Positions 22,673-31,042 of a DNA stretch of 64,000 nucleotides are shown piece by piece. A program made the position numbers and the translations under genes. The notes beneath the pieces are model-generated. The model did no database searches, was not told the DNA's origin, and was given only the letters and a program-made list of their open reading frames with translations. Source of the DNA: Mesostigma viride (taxonomy: Eukaryota > Streptophyta > Mesostigmatophyceae > Mesostigmatales > Mesostigmataceae); contig RPFO01000138.1 of NCBI GenBank assembly GCA_009746045.1, positions 124,001 to 188,000 on the forward strand. Reading direction: 5' to 3'. How positions within the stretch are numbered: the first letter of the stretch is position 1; each line of letters starts with the position of its first letter.

Positions 22673-22884
22673 GTGCACAGCCGGCGGTGCATGGGGCATG
22701 CTTTGTGTGTGGGAAGTCGGGACACATGGCAGCCAATTGCTATCACAGGCACAAGGACACTCTCCAGGCACGCAGCAACGCCAACTCGCAAGCACCAGCG
22801 GTGTGTCACAGGTGTGGGCAGCCAGGGCACTTTGCGAGGGACACTCACCTGTGCCCAGCGGCCCAGGGCGGTGGCCGTAGGTGA
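21655..22884 (+). CDS. Copia B Gag
   Basis: A 409-aa structural protein that would form the virus-like particle and bind the element RNA. The N-terminal 230 residues are helical and uncharacterised. A Gly/Pro-rich linker follows, then a long Gln-rich stretch (about 300-345). Two zinc knuckles follow: CFVCGKSGHMAANC (a regular CX2CX4HX4C) and CHRCGQPGHFARDTHLC (longer spacing before the last Cys). It ends at a UGA at 22882-22884, and the downstream pol frame continues in the same phase. The start at 21655 follows the 5' LTR by 40 bases. No frameshift or premature stop was found. Confidence 0.9.
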
Positions 22885-22888
22885 CTAG
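22882..22888 (+). promoter_or_regulatory. Candidate stop-codon readthrough signal (UGACUAG) between gag and pol
   Basis: Gag ends TGA followed directly by CTAG, and the same frame stays open without another stop to 24984. UGA-CUA-G is an established efficient readthrough context in viral and cellular mRNAs. Copia C has the related TGA-CTT-G at 34772-34778, also with pol in the same frame. Function here is inferred. Confidence 0.7.
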
Positions 22889-24984
22889 GTGAGGTTGGCA
22901 TGCGGGCTGGTGCAGGGGAGGCCAGCTCGACCCCCCAGGTGTACTCACCCTACCTGGGTGCTCAGGTGGCGGTGCTAGCAGGCACTAGGGAGAAGGGGGG
23001 CCACCTGGAGCATGGGACAGCTGCAGAAGGGGGAAGGGCAGTGTCTCAGGGGATGGGGAATGAGTGGGTTGGAGGCGCTGCAGGGGGGCACACCGCAGCG
23101 GGCGGGCCGCCGGTAGGTGGTACCTCACCAGACCCTAGTTCAGCACATGTGAATGGTGCGGCGTGCGGTGAGGCAGCCGGGTCGCTCAGTGTACTTAACA
23201 TGGCCACACGGTTACACAAAGCACTAGGGCATGGGCATGCGGGTGAGGAGTGGGCAGCCATGCTAGGGTTCACAGACTTAGTGGATATGTGCAAGCAGGT
23301 GTGGTTAAGGTGTCGCAAATGTCAGGAGCGGGCACCTAAACCGCACAAGTTCCATGCACGTAGGCCAGAGTTTGAGCGAGGTGTGGTGCAGTGTGATGTA
23401 TTCATGTATGACGACAGAGACTACGTGCTTGCAGTGGGCAGGTTCTCCAGGTACAAGGTCATGGTGCCACTTGAGCGCAAGCTGAAGGAGCACTTGTGTG
23501 ATGCATTGCGTCTCCTCAGGTCCAAGTTTGGTGTGGCATCTGTGTTGGAGTGCGATCAGCAGTTTGAGTGCTGTGTGGGTGAGCCGGGTGTGGGGAAGAT
23601 AGAACTTGCTGGGGTAGCTGACCACGAGCACCAGGGTCTTGTCGAGCGCCACATACAGACATCGAAGCAGGTGATGGCATGCATGGAGAAGATGAGAACA
23701 GGCTCGTATCGTGAGAGGCTGGTGATCTGCAATGAGATAGAGCAATGTCTCAACAACCGTGTAATGGTCAAGGTGTTGGGTGGGCAGGTGGCAGTCACGC
23801 CTAAGGGAGTGGAGATGGGCTTGTTGTCACCTGAGGCTGTGGAAGAGTACAGGGATTATTTGAGCGATCGTTACGTGCGCATGGTAAAGATGGACCTGCG
23901 ACGTGGACAGGTTTATGTGCCGTGCGTGAACGCCAGGGTCTGGGCCTACGCGGAGGGCAGTCATGGAAAACGGGGCCTATGGAGAGGTCCCGGTGTGGTC
24001 AAGGAGATCGATCCTGATCACATGCTTGCTTCGGTAGCGCTAGAGGACAGTTGCTACGACAAGCTGCTAGCGTGGAAACACCTGCGCCCCTACTATGACG
24101 GGCTGGGGCCGCCAGACCCACCCGCTGAGGAAGGTGTTAGGGACCCCAGTGTGCAGGCTGGGGGTGAGGCGGGGGATCCCGGGGCTGCAGGGGGGGTGAG
24201 GGAGGGGGGTGGGCCTGATCAACCTACTCGCTCCCTTTCGCCGGAAGCTGGGTTGCCACCTTCCAAGGGCGGTCCCGCTAGCGTGGGGTCGGGCGGTTCG
24301 GGGGTTGCCCCAGCCGTTGACGACCAGGAGAAGCAGCGCGCCGCGGTACTAGCCCGCCTAGTGGAGCGCCTGCAGGAAGCTCGACGCGCTGCCACGGTGG
24401 GCGAGCAGCGGCAGTTGGGGGGCAACATCTCGCGGGCCGGCAAGGAGCGGGTGGCCGAAGGTGGGATGGTACCACGGTCCGGTGAGGCGGGTGAGCCAGC
24501 CGAAGGTGGGGTTGCACGGGCCGGCGATGCTGGGGCATTGACCGCAGGTGCGGGGCAGCAGGCTGGTGGCGTTGGCGGGTTGGCCGACGCGGGGCCTATA
24601 TTGCCGAGTGAGGGCGATAGCCCCATGGACGACAGCGAGGCTGTCGAGGAGAGAGGTGAGCCAGGTGAGCTGGTGGCTGCGGTCTCTAAGCTTGCCAACT
24701 GGTATTCGGACGGGCTGGGTAGTTGTCGATTGGAAGTGGACACTGACGCGGTGGTGTGCTTGCTGGGTGAGGGAGTAGCCAGGCATCTGCCGTGCACTGC
24801 GTCCAGGTGGAGGTATGTGGAGGACTTCTCCGGGTTAGTGAGGATGCCGGTGCGGGGTGAGGTAATGCTGACGATCTTGGGGAGGAGACGCCGTTTTGCG
24901 TGCTCGAGGGGTATGATGGACCCGCCATTTTGGGACTTCCTTTCCTGGACCATCCTGATGTGCGGATTCAGAGCTCATTGCTAA
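22885..24984 (+). CDS. Copia B Pol part 1: integrase and N-terminal part of protease
   Basis: The frame opens directly after the gag UGA, with the first ATG at 22900. Residue numbers are from that ATG. About 105-150 is a pre-integrase zinc-binding-like block (LHKALGHGH...CRKCQ). The integrase core has VQCDVF (about 163), LECDQQF (about 216) and QGLVERHIQ (Glu about 247), with 29 residues between the last two acids instead of the usual 35. The integrase C-terminus (HGKRGLWRGPGVVKEID) follows. After a Gly/Ala/Pro-rich linker a retropepsin begins with CRLEVDTDAVVCLL, where the DTGA motif is DTDA, then VEDFSGLVRMPVRGEV. The frame leaves the protease at about 24897, and its C-terminal half is one frame back. 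No protease-like motif exists upstream of the integrase. This fragment would splice DNA copies into the genome and process the polyprotein. Confidence 0.87.
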   Translation, partial: LGEVGMRAGAGEASSTPQVYSPYLGAQVAVLAGTREKGGHLEHGTAAEGGRAVSQGMGNEWVGGAAGGHTAAGGPPVGGTSPDPSSAHVNGAACGEAAGSLSVLNMATRLHKALGHGHAGEEWAAMLGFTDLVDMCKQVWLRCRKCQERAPKPHKFHARRPEFERGVVQCDVFMYDDRDYVLAVGRFSRYKVMVPLERKLKEHLCDALRLLRSKFGVASVLECDQQFECCVGEPGVGKIELAGVADHEHQGLVERHIQTSKQVMACMEKMRTGSYRERLVICNEIEQCLNNRVMVKVLGGQVAVTPKGVEMGLLSPEAVEEYRDYLSDRYVRMVKMDLRRGQVYVPCVNARVWAYAEGSHGKRGLWRGPGVVKEIDPDHMLASVALEDSCYDKLLAWKHLRPYYDGLGPPDPPAEEGVRDPSVQAGGEAGDPGAAGGVREGGGPDQPTRSLSPEAGLPPSKGGPASVGSGGSGVAPAVDDQEKQRAAVLARLVERLQEARRAATVGEQRQLGGNISRAGKERVAEGGMVPRSGEAGEPAEGGVARAGDAGALTAGAGQQAGGVGGLADAGPILPSEGDSPMDDSEAVEERGEPGELVAAVSKLANWYSDGLGSCRLEVDTDAVVCLLGEGVARHLPCTASRWRYVEDFSGLVRMPVRGEVMLTILGRRRRFACSRGMMDPPFWDFLSWTILMCGFRAHC

Positions 24985-26777
24985 CCCGAGTAGGTCACGG
25001 GTCGATAGAGCTACAGTCTTACAAGTCAGTCGAGCCTCTCAGTCGCATTTGCAGCACAGTGGCTAGGCTAGCAGCACTGTCGGGTACGGAGGGTGTAGCG
25101 TGGGGCGCTGATCTCCCGCCAGCTGCTGACCTGGTTATGCCTGCATTACTGCATCCCAACAGCCTAGGAATCACTGAGAGGGACATAGCCGCACATTCCC
25201 CGATCACATTCCCTGAGCTTGTACTGCAGATGTCAACGCCTAGTGGGTTCTCGAGCTGGTGGTGTGCATTCCGTAAGGCACTTGAGGAGTGGCAGGGCTA
25301 CGGGGTGTATGAACCGCTTGACACGGTGCCGAAGGGGGCTAGGGTGCTTCCGCTGAAGATGGTGCTGTCCCACAAGGTGAAGGCAGGTGTGGAGATCTGC
25401 TACGTGAGGCCGGTATCACAAGAGTTTGCAGGTACTAGCCCGCTGGCCAAGGAGGAGCTCTACACCCCAGGGATGGCATGGGACACGTTCAGGATGGTTA
25501 GCATGATTTTTCTTAGCTTTCTGGACGAAGGCAAGGACTACGCGTGTGCGTCCATTGATGTCAAGCGCGCATTCCCTAACTCTAGCGAGGAAGTGGCGCA
25601 AGAGGTGTGGGAGGGTACTCCGCCTCTAGTGGTGCAGACGCCGCCGTTCTGGAAGGAGGTGGTCACGTCTGAGTTCATGGGTCTGTGCAAGGCTATAGAG
25701 GGTCTGCAGAGCGCGTCGATTGTTTGGAGGATAACCCTCATGCGTGCGTTGGGTGAGATCGCAGAGTTTGAGGTATCTCCCTACGACCCATCGTTGTTCG
25801 TGGCGCGGATGCCGTCTGGTCCTATGTTTGTACAACTGCATGGGGATGACCTGCGTGTCATTGCTTCGCGGTCAGCCTTGCATGCATTCTATGCTGACAT
25901 TGGGCGGCGGTTCCCAGTGGGTGAGTTGCAGCAATTGGGGCCGCAGACGCCACGGGTGTTTTGCGGGGTGGTGCAAACCCTGCGGGTGGTGTCGGGTAAG
26001 CACCGGATGCACTTGGGTATTCCTGACAAGTACAGGGAGGAGCTCATGCGCGATGTGGAGGAGTTGTGCGCCAAGGGTTTGTGGAGCAGATTGCGTGGCA
26101 AGCTCGGCTGGATGGCAGCGGTGTGTGGGCCTGACCTGCTGGTGTTAAGCAGGACTGTGGATGAGGTGTTGGCTCTCGTTTCTCCGTCTGTGATCAAGCA
26201 GTATGTTGCTGAGAGCCAGGGTGTAGTACTTTCTGGTTTGTCTCTTTCTCAGCCGATTGTGTTGCATTGCTTTGCTGACACGTCTGGCGAGGGCAGGGAG
26301 CTCACCAAGACGAGAGCTCGCATGGGCGGCTTGTTTGTGCTCTCCAACCCCAAGGGCAATGGTTCGCTCTGTGGGTGGTACTCTAGGTTGTGCCGCAGGG
26401 TGGCAGTTGGATCGGATACCAATGAGTGTCGCGGGGTGTGTGAGTGCATCAAGGCGTCCCTGTATCTAGAGCAATTTCTGCGCTGGATGGGCAAGTGGCT
26501 GGATGCTCGTTTGGTACTGACCACGACTGTGCATACCGACAGTCAGCCGCTTGTGAGTTTCATTCTCAACAGCCTGTCCAGGACGCGCGACCTGGATTTC
26601 CTACTACTCAAGGAACTGTCATACGCAGTGAGCGTGCTTCATCTACCTGGGAAGCTCAACCCGGCTGATGCGCTGACCAAGCTGTTCGCTGGGGCGCGCG
26701 ACCAGTATCGCCTCCTGCGGATGGTCATGGGGGGCTCTCTCGGGGATCTCCAAGGACTGCTGGAGGGTTTGATGTAG
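24900..26777 (+). CDS. Copia B Pol part 2: protease end, reverse transcriptase, RNase H
   Basis: The -1 frame relative to the preceding part. It opens at once with VLEGYDGPAILGLPFLDHP, the C-terminal retropepsin signature, so the protease is split across the frames at about 24897 (TTTT stretch). RT follows: SIDVKRAFPNSS (motif A), IEGLQSASIVWR (motif B area), and VQLHGDDLRVIA (catalytic motif, HGDD for YVDD). RNase H ends the protein: RARMGGLFVLSN, VHTDSQPLVSF, SRTRDLDFLLLKE, LPGKLNPADALTK. The stop is at 26775-26777. The ATG at 24900 lies inside the protease, so it is unlikely to be a genuine start. Either a programmed -1 shift or a one-base error joins the parts. Confidence 0.87.
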   Translation: MLEGYDGPAILGLPFLDHPDVRIQSSLLTRVGHGSIELQSYKSVEPLSRICSTVARLAALSGTEGVAWGADLPPAADLVMPALLHPNSLGITERDIAAHSPITFPELVLQMSTPSGFSSWWCAFRKALEEWQGYGVYEPLDTVPKGARVLPLKMVLSHKVKAGVEICYVRPVSQEFAGTSPLAKEELYTPGMAWDTFRMVSMIFLSFLDEGKDYACASIDVKRAFPNSSEEVAQEVWEGTPPLVVQTPPFWKEVVTSEFMGLCKAIEGLQSASIVWRITLMRALGEIAEFEVSPYDPSLFVARMPSGPMFVQLHGDDLRVIASRSALHAFYADIGRRFPVGELQQLGPQTPRVFCGVVQTLRVVSGKHRMHLGIPDKYREELMRDVEELCAKGLWSRLRGKLGWMAAVCGPDLLVLSRTVDEVLALVSPSVIKQYVAESQGVVLSGLSLSQPIVLHCFADTSGEGRELTKTRARMGGLFVLSNPKGNGSLCGWYSRLCRRVAVGSDTNECRGVCECIKASLYLEQFLRWMGKWLDARLVLTTTVHTDSQPLVSFILNSLSRTRDLDFLLLKELSYAVSVLHLPGKLNPADALTKLFAGARDQYRLLRMVMGGSLGDLQGLLEGLM

Positions 26778-27059
26778 ATCTGGGCAATGGACCATGTGGC
26801 ATGAGAATTTCAGGCTGGCAGGCGTTGGGACGCATTACATGTGGGCTGGGAATGACCCCTGGATCGAGCCCATCTCAGGATGACCCAGTACGGTTGGATA
26901 ACTCTATCTTGGTGGGGATGTACCCGATGGGATGGTCCTGGGTTGAGGACCTGATCGGAGGCGGGGACTGTGGTTGGTGATGTGTGAAAGTCCGTGGGTT
27001 CAGGGTGTGGTTGGTGTTGGAGCCGAGGGTGGTCTTTTGATAATGTTTGATCGACCCTA

Positions 27060-27490
27060 GATTTATCAGTGACAATGTCACGGATTTTGTCACCCTTTTT
27101 TCCTGATATATCAGTGACAATGTCACGGATTTTGTCACCCTTTTTTCCTGATATATCAGTGATAATGTCACGGATTTGTCACCCTTTTTTTCGTGATATA
27201 TCAGTGATAATGTCACGGATTTGTCACCCTTTTTTTCGTGATATATCAGTGATAATGTCACGGATTTTGTCAGTGCGTTTTGTCAAGTCGTGATATTGAT
27301 ATTTTGTGATAATTTCCTTGTTTTTGTCACAAAGATAATCACAGAATATGCTGGTTTTATCACATGATTTGTCACGAAATGTCACAGAATATCACAGTTT
27401 TGTCACAAAAAATCACAAAGTGTCACATTTTGTCACATCCACATCACAAAATGTCACGTGATATGTCACAAAATATCACAAAATGTCACA
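27060..27490 (+). repeat. GTCAC-rich tandem repeat in the Copia B 3' region
   Basis: About four and a half units of roughly 56 bases, each starting TATCAGTGA(C/T)AATGTCAC and containing a GTGAC-AAT-GTCAC-type palindrome and a T-rich stretch. After 27290 they decay into dense GTCACA / ATCACA words up to 27490. Non-coding. Confidence 0.85.
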
Positions 27491-27715
27491 CCCCCCTTCC
27501 TAGTGCAGTCTTGTATTCTCGCTTGCTTACTTGACTTACTGACGGATGCTGGTTGTACTACCAGGGCGTGAATGGGCGCCAAGTGAGGGGTGCGGACTCC
27601 CCTAGTACATAGCGTCCTGTGTTAGTGCTTCCTGGTGAGGTGTCTGTCGGTTACTCTCGAGCTGAGTGAGATAATGATTGGTGGGATGTGTGACTGCTCG
27701 GGAAAAAGCGGCTGG

Positions 27716-28305
27716 TGTTATATTATAGGTTTCAGCTCGCAGTCACATGGAAATAATTAATGATTGTGTGCCGGTACTTAGCCATTTTGTGGTTCGAGGC
27801 GTTCGGGTTACAGTGTAATTCAGCGCATTGGGACTTAGCCGTTTTGAGGTTCGGCTGAATTTTGGCTTGTGTGATCCACAACGATTTAAGTTACGCTGTG
27901 TGCGTTATGCCTCGTGAGTTACGCCCTAGACTTTGGCTGTGCGGCACTGGTCCGGTACTGAGGTGCGGACTAGGATTCTGGGTACTGCCGGCTGGCGTGA
28001 CAAGTGGCGAGATACTGGTGTGTGTCGATTGGTCGGTACTCGGCTGGTGTGTTGTAACGGAGATGTGTAACGGAGATGCGTTCCCAGGCTTGCGTCGGTG
28101 CCTAGCGCCGCAGGCTAGCCTAGCCGCCTGACAGACGATGATGATCCAAAAGCCAGCATTGTGTTGCGGCGGTTCAACGGTTGTTGCTGCTATGCTGGCA
28201 ATGGCTATGGTTGCGCTGGTAAATTAAGCTGGGGGCTTGGCTCTGAGTTTGTAACCTGATTACCGTAAAATTATCCTTTAATAAAATTCGAACTCGATTT
28301 TAACA
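27716..28305 (+). repeat. Copia B 3' LTR (590 bp)
   Basis: Partner of 21025-21614, followed by the target duplication GCCCG. Confidence 0.95.
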
Positions 28306-28310
28306 GCCCG

Positions 28311-29815
28311 CCCAGCATTCTCTTGCACTGTCACAACATTCCTCATAGGCCCAACCGCCCCAGTATCTAGCTGGGGTGCTGCAGTAGTGCTTGGTCGCTC
28401 GGCGTTGTACACACCCGACCTAGAAGACACCACATTGCTTAGGTCACGCATTGTAGACCCGTGCTCAGGAAGCACGTGATCCTGGCGCGACAGAGCCAGA
28501 GCAGCATCAACGGATTGCGTGAGCACATCACGGAATGAGACAGAGGATGCAGTCACGTTGCTTTTAGGAACGACGTCAGGCTCTACGACGGCCCGGTTCA
28601 GCGTGACGCATTGAGCAAAAGAAGGGGTATCGAGCGTGCTCTCACCTGACTTTCGTGCTGCCCGTCGCTCCGCCCACTCCTCGCGTGTGCCGTGGACGAC
28701 GATGCGCTTGGCCTTGCACGCCTCCACGCTGTGACCACGCAGAACGTCGTGGCACTTGCGGCAAAGGTTGTCCTCGAGCTCCAGGTCCGGGCGAACTCGG
28801 CAGTCATCCCGGACATGGCGACGTCCGAAGCAGCGCTCACAGCGTTGCTTGCGGTCAGTAGACGCCCCCTGCTGCCGCTTGGCCGGGGGATGATCACCCT
28901 GCTTGGCGTCGCCACCATGCCCGCGCTTGCGCCCTCGCTGGCCCCCGTTGTTGCCGTGGCCGACGACCTTTTTCAGGATGGCCGTAAGCTCCGACCGCGT
29001 AATTGGAGCCTCTGCGCCTGAAGAAGAAGACGCGCCGGCATCCACCTTGCGCAGGGATGGCAGAGCAGCCGAGGCAGCCGGCTTGGACTGCGCACTCTTG
29101 AAGCATGAGATTAAATACAGCATGCCCTCGTCGAAACTGACAGCACTCTTCTTTTTGAGTTCCGTCGCTATGGTCAGATGCACATCCGACGACAGGTCGC
29201 ATTTCTTGAGAAATCGATTGCACAGGAAAATGGGCTTCAGAGTATCTAGCAGCTTGTGCTTGTGCACGAAGACCTGGAAATCACGTGCAGCCCCGGGCAA
29301 ATTTGCCTTATTAACTGCATAGCCCTCGAAGTCATTGAAGGCTTGCTCGTCCGGGCCTCTTCCTTAGACCGCGACAAGTGGGCATCTAGACCGTTGTAAA
29401 AAACTTCCCAGGTTTGTTTGTTGTCGTCCGCAATGCGAACTAGATTGGCAATGTTTGGGTGCTTTGTTGTACTGCAGAATACTGCACGGAACTTGCCAAT
29501 CAGCTCCGAATCTTTGTCTGCGCGTCCATCGCGCAGACGCTTGAGAGCAGCTAGAAAATCTGCTGCGTCGTCCGCCGTATAGTCGGCAGGTAGATCCGCG
29601 GGCACCTCCGTTTGCTTGAGAGGGCCGCGATTCAGTGCATCGTCAGCAGCAAGCATCAGATGCTTGAACTGCTTGGCCAGTTCAGGTTGCGCCACGAGGG
29701 TTTGCATCAACCTCGTGGCCTCGTCCGCACTAAAGCGTGGCAGGACGGACCCTGCGGCCTCGCCACTTGGCGTATCTGTGTGTTCGCCCGTGCGGCTCCG
29801 TGTACCGGAAGCCAT
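28311..29815 (-). pseudogene. Copia A Gag, one frameshift
   Basis: Starts at 29815 with MASGTRSRTGEHTDTPSG, just inside the 5' LTR. The first 150 residues are helical, with a block DAADFLAALKRLRDG. A frameshift near 29345 leads to the second part (QAFNDFEGYAVNK, then PGAARDFQVFVHK). Zinc knuckles are CERCFGRRHVRDDC (regular spacing) and CRKCHDVLRGHSVEAC (longer spacing). It runs to the Copia B insertion at 28310. Across the insertion the frame continues into integrase with no stop, so Copia A would make a single Gag-Pol. The last residues before the Copia B LTR (VKIEFEFY) are LTR-derived. Confidence 0.8.
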
Positions 29816-29837
29816 CGGGATAATTTTTATGAATACA

Positions 29838-30184
29838 AGTTAAAGCCCGACCGGCTCAGCTATGGCGGTCGGTCACGTTGAGCTTGGGATAAGGTGAACA
29901 CAGAGAACTGCTGTCGGAGCTGGCCCACCACTGGTTTATGTCTTAGCCAGCAAACCCTATCCGGTTAGCCGTAACCGTGGGACAAGCTAGCTGTCCGTAC
30001 CGACCCGGATAAGGCCCCGGACTGGGGCCTAGGTGGCGCCGGCCCTAGGCGCCGCCCTTATAGACCGGTCGACCGCATCGGACCGCCGGATTATAGCCGG
30101 CGGCTTAGCGGACGCTAGCGGAAGGCGTGCGGACGGACATGGGGAACTTAGAGCCAGATCCTAGGGCTCTAGAGTTACTCAACT
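29838..30184 (-). repeat. Copia A 5' LTR (347 bp)
   Basis: Partner of 16709-17053, with AGTT...AACT termini and target duplication GGCGC at 30185-30189. Confidence 0.92.
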
Positions 30185-30189
30185 GGCGC

Positions 30190-30587
30190 CTCAGTGCATG
30201 AAAGCATTGATGGACGAGGCGACCCTGGTGGAGGAGCTGCTTGCACAGTTCAATAAGCGAGGCGTGCGATCCAAAAAACACGCAGGCCAGGATGCGGTCG
30301 CGAGTGAGCTTGTAAAAAAAGCCGGGGTGGCTGGCGTCAAAGTCGTACTCGTCCCAATTCGGCTCGGCAGGGCGACTGCGCTTGGGCTCAGGCGACGCTG
30401 CAGGCGAGGCAAGCCGGCCTGCATGGCGGGCTGGGCGACCACTAGGGCTTGGATAGTGGCGCCGGCGCGCCGCTGCCTTCTGCATGGGCCGGAGGGCGAT
30501 CGAAGCTGCGGCCGGAGCTGCAGACGTATTTTCAGGGCTTAGCGCAGCCGCCAGGCTGCGTTGCGTGGAGGAGCGTTTGCTCGCCAT
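30190..30587 (-). pseudogene. LINE ORF1, N-terminal part (nested LINE, segment 1)
   Basis: Starts MASKRSSTQRSLAAALSPEN at 30587 and parallels the N-terminus of ORF1 at 1334 (MSKRPSTQRSLTAALGNEN). It reads to the Copia A target duplication at 30185-30189. The same ORF1 continues at 16468-16703 and 14795-15619, which shows how much later insertion it has absorbed. Confidence 0.75.
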
Positions 30588-30655
30588 ACATGCATAATAT
30601 ATTTCGTGCTTGCTTCGGGAAAATATATCAGCGTGTGCGTCTTAGAAAGACCAAC

Positions 30656-30810
30656 ACTAGGAACTCGGGGGTCGTAAAAAAGTGGTCAAAGTGGTCAAAG
30701 TGGGTGGTAAAGGTGGTAAAAAGTGGTACAATGTTGTGTTTACCACTTTTACCACCCACTTTTACCACTTTTACCACTTTTTTACCACCCCCCGACTTCC
30801 TACTTTCTAT
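30656..30810. mobile_element. Short foldback element rich in GTGGTAAAA
   Basis: Two arms of about 60 bases, AGGAACTCGGGGG... and its near reverse complement ...CCCCCCGACTTCCT, built from repeated GTGGTAAAA/TTTTACCAC words. It interrupts a sequence that is continuous in LINE copy 1 (near 1385-1395). It has no coding capacity. Confidence 0.6.
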
Positions 30811-30902
30811 AGTGAAGCCATTGTGATATTCACGGCCGAATTTGGTGACCAAACGTGAAAGTTATGAGCTAGCTCCGCGCCGTTAGCCATGCATGGTGGC
30901 TA

Positions 30903-31042
30903 CCTCGTGGCTCGTGGCTCGTGCATGGCTCGTGCATGGCTCGTGGCTCGTGGCTCGTGGCTCGTGGCTCGTGGCTCGTGGCTCGTGGCTCGTGGCTCGT
31001 GGCTCGTGGCTCGTGGCTCGTGGCTCGTGGCTCGTGGCTCGT
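30903..31042. repeat. GTGGCTC heptamer array
   Basis: About 17 near-perfect copies, two of them carrying a CATG-type insert. LINE copy 1 has only about three (1470-1495). Confidence 0.85.

Larger units (their letters stand above)
21025..28305 (+). mobile_element. Copia B: near-complete LTR retrotransposon, 7281 bp
   Basis: LTRs of 590 bp at 21025-21614 and 27716-28305 (three mismatches seen by eye), ending TGTTAT...TTAACA. The 5-bp target duplication GCCCG is at 21020-21024 and 28306-28310. It holds gag, then an in-frame UGA, then integrase and protease, then a -1 frame step, then RT and RNase H, followed by a 0.9-kb 3' region with a GTCAC-rich repeat. It lies inside Copia A in the opposite orientation. 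The bases after the 5' LTR (TGTACTAGGACGG) do not resemble the usual initiator-Met primer site. Confidence 0.93.
16709..30184 (-). mobile_element. Copia A: LTR retrotransposon, interrupted by Copia B
   Basis: Two LTRs (16709-17053 and 29838-30184) bound the element, with a 5-bp target duplication GGCGC at 16704-16708 and 30185-30189. Read on the minus strand the order is 5' LTR, gag, integrase, protease, reverse transcriptase, RNase H, 3' LTR. Copia B is inserted at the gag-integrase junction. When B and one copy of its GCCCG duplication are ignored, gag and integrase are in one continuous frame. The LTRs differ only by a 2-base indel, yet gag, protease and RT/RNase H each carry a frameshift. 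The element minus B is about 6.2 kb. Confidence 0.9.
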
